From Blastopirellula retiformator (GTDB lineage Bacteria; Planctomycetota; Planctomycetia; Pirellulales; Pirellulaceae): DNA of 64,000 nt. A model generated the notes under the pieces. That model was given only the letters and a program-made list of their open reading frames with translations. It ran no database searches and was not told the DNA's origin. The DNA is taken from positions 434,001-498,000 of the forward strand of contig NZ_SJPF01000003.1 of NCBI RefSeq assembly GCF_007859755.1, in the 5' to 3' direction. Made by a program: the position numbers and the translations under genes. Of this stretch, positions 62,163 to 64,000 are shown piece by piece. The first letter of the stretch is position 1; every line of letters starts with the position of its first letter.

Positions 62163-63797
62163 ATGACGGCCGAACCTTCGCTGACCCAAACCGCCGCTTG
62201 GAAGGCTCTCCAGTCGCATTACGACAAGATCGCCGATGTCCATCTCCGCGAGCTATTCGCCACCGAGGCGGATCGGGGGACGAAGTTGTCGCTCGACGTC
62301 GTGGGGCTCTATCTCGACTACTCGAAGAATCGCCTGACCGCCGAGACCATCTCGCTGCTGGTCGAGCTGGCCGAGGCGTCGGGGCTGCGAGAGCGGATCG
62401 GGGCGATGTTCAGCGGCGAGAAGATCAACGTCACCGAAGATCGCGCCGTCTTGCACACGGCGCTGCGGGCGCCGGAAGGCTCGGTGATCAACGTCGACGG
62501 CGAAAACGTCGTCCCGGCGGTCCACGCGGTGCTCGACAAGATGTCGGCCTTTGCCGCCAAGATCCGCGGCGGCGATTGGTTGGGCTACACCGGCAAGCCG
62601 ATCAAGAACGTCGTCAACGTCGGGATCGGCGGTTCGGATCTCGGTCCGGCGATGGCGTACGACGCGCTGAAGCATTACAGCGATCGGAACCTGCACTTCT
62701 CGTTCGTCTCGAACATCGACGGCACCGACATGGCCGAGGCGATCCACGACCTCGACCCCGAAGAAACGCTCTTCATCATCGCGTCGAAAACCTTCACCAC
62801 GCAAGAGACGCTGACCAACGCCCACACCGCCCGACTCTGGTGCCTAGAGGCGCTGAAGGACGACGCGGCGATCGCCAAGCATTTCGTCGCGCTGTCGACC
62901 AATGCCGAGGAAGTCTCGAAGTTTGGCATCGATACCGAGAACATGTTCGAGTTTTGGGATTGGGTCGGCGGGCGGTATTCGTTTGACTCGGCGATTGGTC
63001 TGTCGCTGATGATCGCGATCGGCGGCGACAACTTCAAAGAGATGCTGGCTGGTTTCCATGAGATGGATACCCACTTCCGCACCGCGCCATTTGAGCAAAA
63101 CCTGCCGGTGCTGATGGCCCTGATTAACCTTTGGTACAACAACTTCTTTGGCGCCGAAACCCAGGCCGTTTTGCCGTACGATCATTACCTGGGTAAGTTC
63201 AGCATGTACCTGCAGCAGCTCGACATGGAGAGCAACGGCAAGCGGGTGACGCTTGACGGCACGCCGGTCGACTACCAGACCGGGCCGATCGTTTGGGGCA
63301 CGCCGGGGACCAACGGTCAGCACGCTTACTACCAGCTAATCCACCAGGGAAGGAAGTTGATTCCGTGCGACTTCATCGGCTTCTGCCAATCGCTCAATCC
63401 GCTGGGCGATCACCATGACAAGCTGATGGCCAACTTCTTCGCCCAGCCCGAGGCGCTCGCCTTTGGCAAAATGGCCGAAGAGGTGAAAGCGGACGGCGTC
63501 GCCGAGTTCCAGATCTCGCACCGCACCTTCCCCGGGAACCGGCCGACCAACACGATTTTGATCGATAAGCTGACGCCGGGGGCGCTTGGCAAGCTGATCG
63601 CCCTGTACGAACACAAGGTCTTCACGCTCGGCACGATCTGGCGGATCAACTCGTTTGATCAGTGGGGCGTCGAACTCGGCAAAGTGCTGGCCAAACGGAT
63701 CGTACCGGAATTGTCCGCCACCAGCGAACCGCTGCTGGAACATGACAGCTCAACCAACGCGTTGATCACGCGGTATCGCCAGCTAAAGCGGAAGTAA
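62163..63797 (+). CDS. pgi: Glucose-6-phosphate isomerase
   Basis: 544 residues. Interconverts glucose 6-phosphate and fructose 6-phosphate. [19 protein letters not shown] binds the phosphate; the C-terminal signature [20 protein letters not shown] and [12 protein letters not shown] is complete. The catalytic Glu region ([29 protein letters not shown] with the His) is intact. ATG 62163 starts with [17 protein letters not shown], a usual opening. A GGAG 10 nt upstream (CCTGGAGATACGTACC) fits as ribosome site. The gene stands alone. Confidence 0.97.
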   Translation: MTAEPSLTQTAAWKALQSHYDKIADVHLRELFATEADRGTKLSLDVVGLYLDYSKNRLTAETISLLVELAEASGLRERIGAMFSGEKINVTEDRAVLHTALRAPEGSVINVDGENVVPAVHAVLDKMSAFAAKIRGGDWLGYTGKPIKNVVNVGIGGSDLGPAMAYDALKHYSDRNLHFSFVSNIDGTDMAEAIHDLDPEETLFIIASKTFTTQETLTNAHTARLWCLEALKDDAAIAKHFVALSTNAEEVSKFGIDTENMFEFWDWVGGRYSFDSAIGLSLMIAIGGDNFKEMLAGFHEMDTHFRTAPFEQNLPVLMALINLWYNNFFGAETQAVLPYDHYLGKFSMYLQQLDMESNGKRVTLDGTPVDYQTGPIVWGTPGTNGQHAYYQLIHQGRKLIPCDFIGFCQSLNPLGDHHDKLMANFFAQPEALAFGKMAEEVKADGVAEFQISHRTFPGNRPTNTILIDKLTPGALGKLIALYEHKVFTLGTIWRINSFDQWGVELGKVLAKRIVPELSATSEPLLEHDSSTNALITRYRQLKRK

Positions 63798-63807
63798 GTT
63801 CGCAAGT

Positions 63808-63840
63808 TGGGTGCAGCGGAGCGAAACCCAACAATGCGGT
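63808..63840. repeat. Family C repeat fragment after pgi
   Basis: TTGGGTGCAGCGGAGCG, then AAACCCAACAATGCG, as at 57085. TTGGGT/ACCCAA is a dyad close to the pgi stop codon. Confidence 0.5.
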
Positions 63841-63886
63841 TGCAAGCAGTAGGCGGGTTTGACTAAAGCTGGGAACGAAGACATGC

Positions 63887-63977
63887 TCTTCTCGCAAAGA
63901 CGCGAGAAGAGTATGGCGCCAGGCGTCGATGCTTTACGCGGTGGACGCCGCATTCACTGCCACGCAGACGTGGCAAC
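63887..63977. repeat. Two strong hairpins at the window end
   Basis: CTCTTCTCGC (63887-63896) pairs with GCGAGAAGAG (63903-63912), and GCCACG-caga-CGTGGC forms a second stem (about 63959-63974). No T-run and no coding signal. Possibly part of another repeat element cut off by the window. Confidence 0.45.
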
Positions 63978-64000
63978 GGCGCCCGCGGGATTAGCGAATC

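Overview
The window looks like chromosomal DNA of a planctomycete, most likely a Pirellulaceae member close to Blastopirellula/Bremerella. The evidence is the protein families: DUF1559 proteins with a pseudopilin N-terminus, a DUF1592/DUF1552 pair with cytochrome-type CxxCH motifs, C-terminal NPYRSP tails, and Gfo/Idh/MocA oxidoreductases. Genus-level placement is inference. I saw no rRNA, tRNA, CRISPR array, prophage or replication origin.

Layout. 1-3.5 kb: the start of a von Willebrand factor A protein, peptide deformylase, a REP-associated tyrosine transposase bracketed by two 185-bp palindromic elements, a response regulator and a small secreted protein. 3.9-10.6 kb, minus strand: a secreted Gly/Asn-rich protein, then an apparent operon of an M3 peptidase and three tandem YcxB-like membrane proteins. 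10.8-15 kb: a GYF/DUF4282 membrane protein and a minus-strand ferrous iron operon (feoA, feoA, feoB, FeoB-associated Cys-rich protein) with a Fur-like palindrome in its leader. 15-21 kb: two paralogous small membrane proteins around a DUF4253 gene, then rhaB with an oxidoreductase, then a KefB-like transporter. 21.5-27.5 kb: APS reductase with an Rrf2 regulator, a beta-helix protein, rsmE and an ExeA-like ATPase. 27.9-39.2 kb: housekeeping genes metG, an MDR dehydrogenase, fmt, ftsH, and the overlapping pair dxr-rseP followed by a HAD hydrolase. 39.5-44.7 kb: DUF1559 protein, small lipoprotein, a MarR-led operon and a repeat-rich secreted protein. 45-55.4 kb: an AspT/YbjL-type transporter, lepA, an envelope operon (PAP2 phosphatase, LptF/G permease, GT39 glycosyltransferase, FkbM methyltransferase) and a second oxidoreductase. 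55.5-62.1 kb: frameshifted and broken genes around an intact DUF1592/DUF1552 operon. 62.2-63.8 kb: pgi.

The most unusual content lies between genes. A 149-150-bp element occurs six times (11.7, 27.5, 30.2, 32.7, 40.0 and 56.8 kb). It has imperfect 11-bp terminal inverted repeats, four internal hairpins and NTAG target duplications, so it behaves like a MITE. In two cases the duplicated target contains the stop codon of the adjacent gene. A second family, related to the elements around the tyrosine transposase, has diverged copies at 27.7 and 49.1 kb and possibly single hairpins elsewhere. Two genes carry single-base frameshifts whose lost ends are still readable (41.4 and 55.8 kb), and four pseudogenes lie in two clusters (56.0-56.7 and 61.2-62.0 kb).

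Start codons were moved from the longest open frame where a Shine-Dalgarno match, a paralogue or the known family N-terminus supported it; each case is noted.
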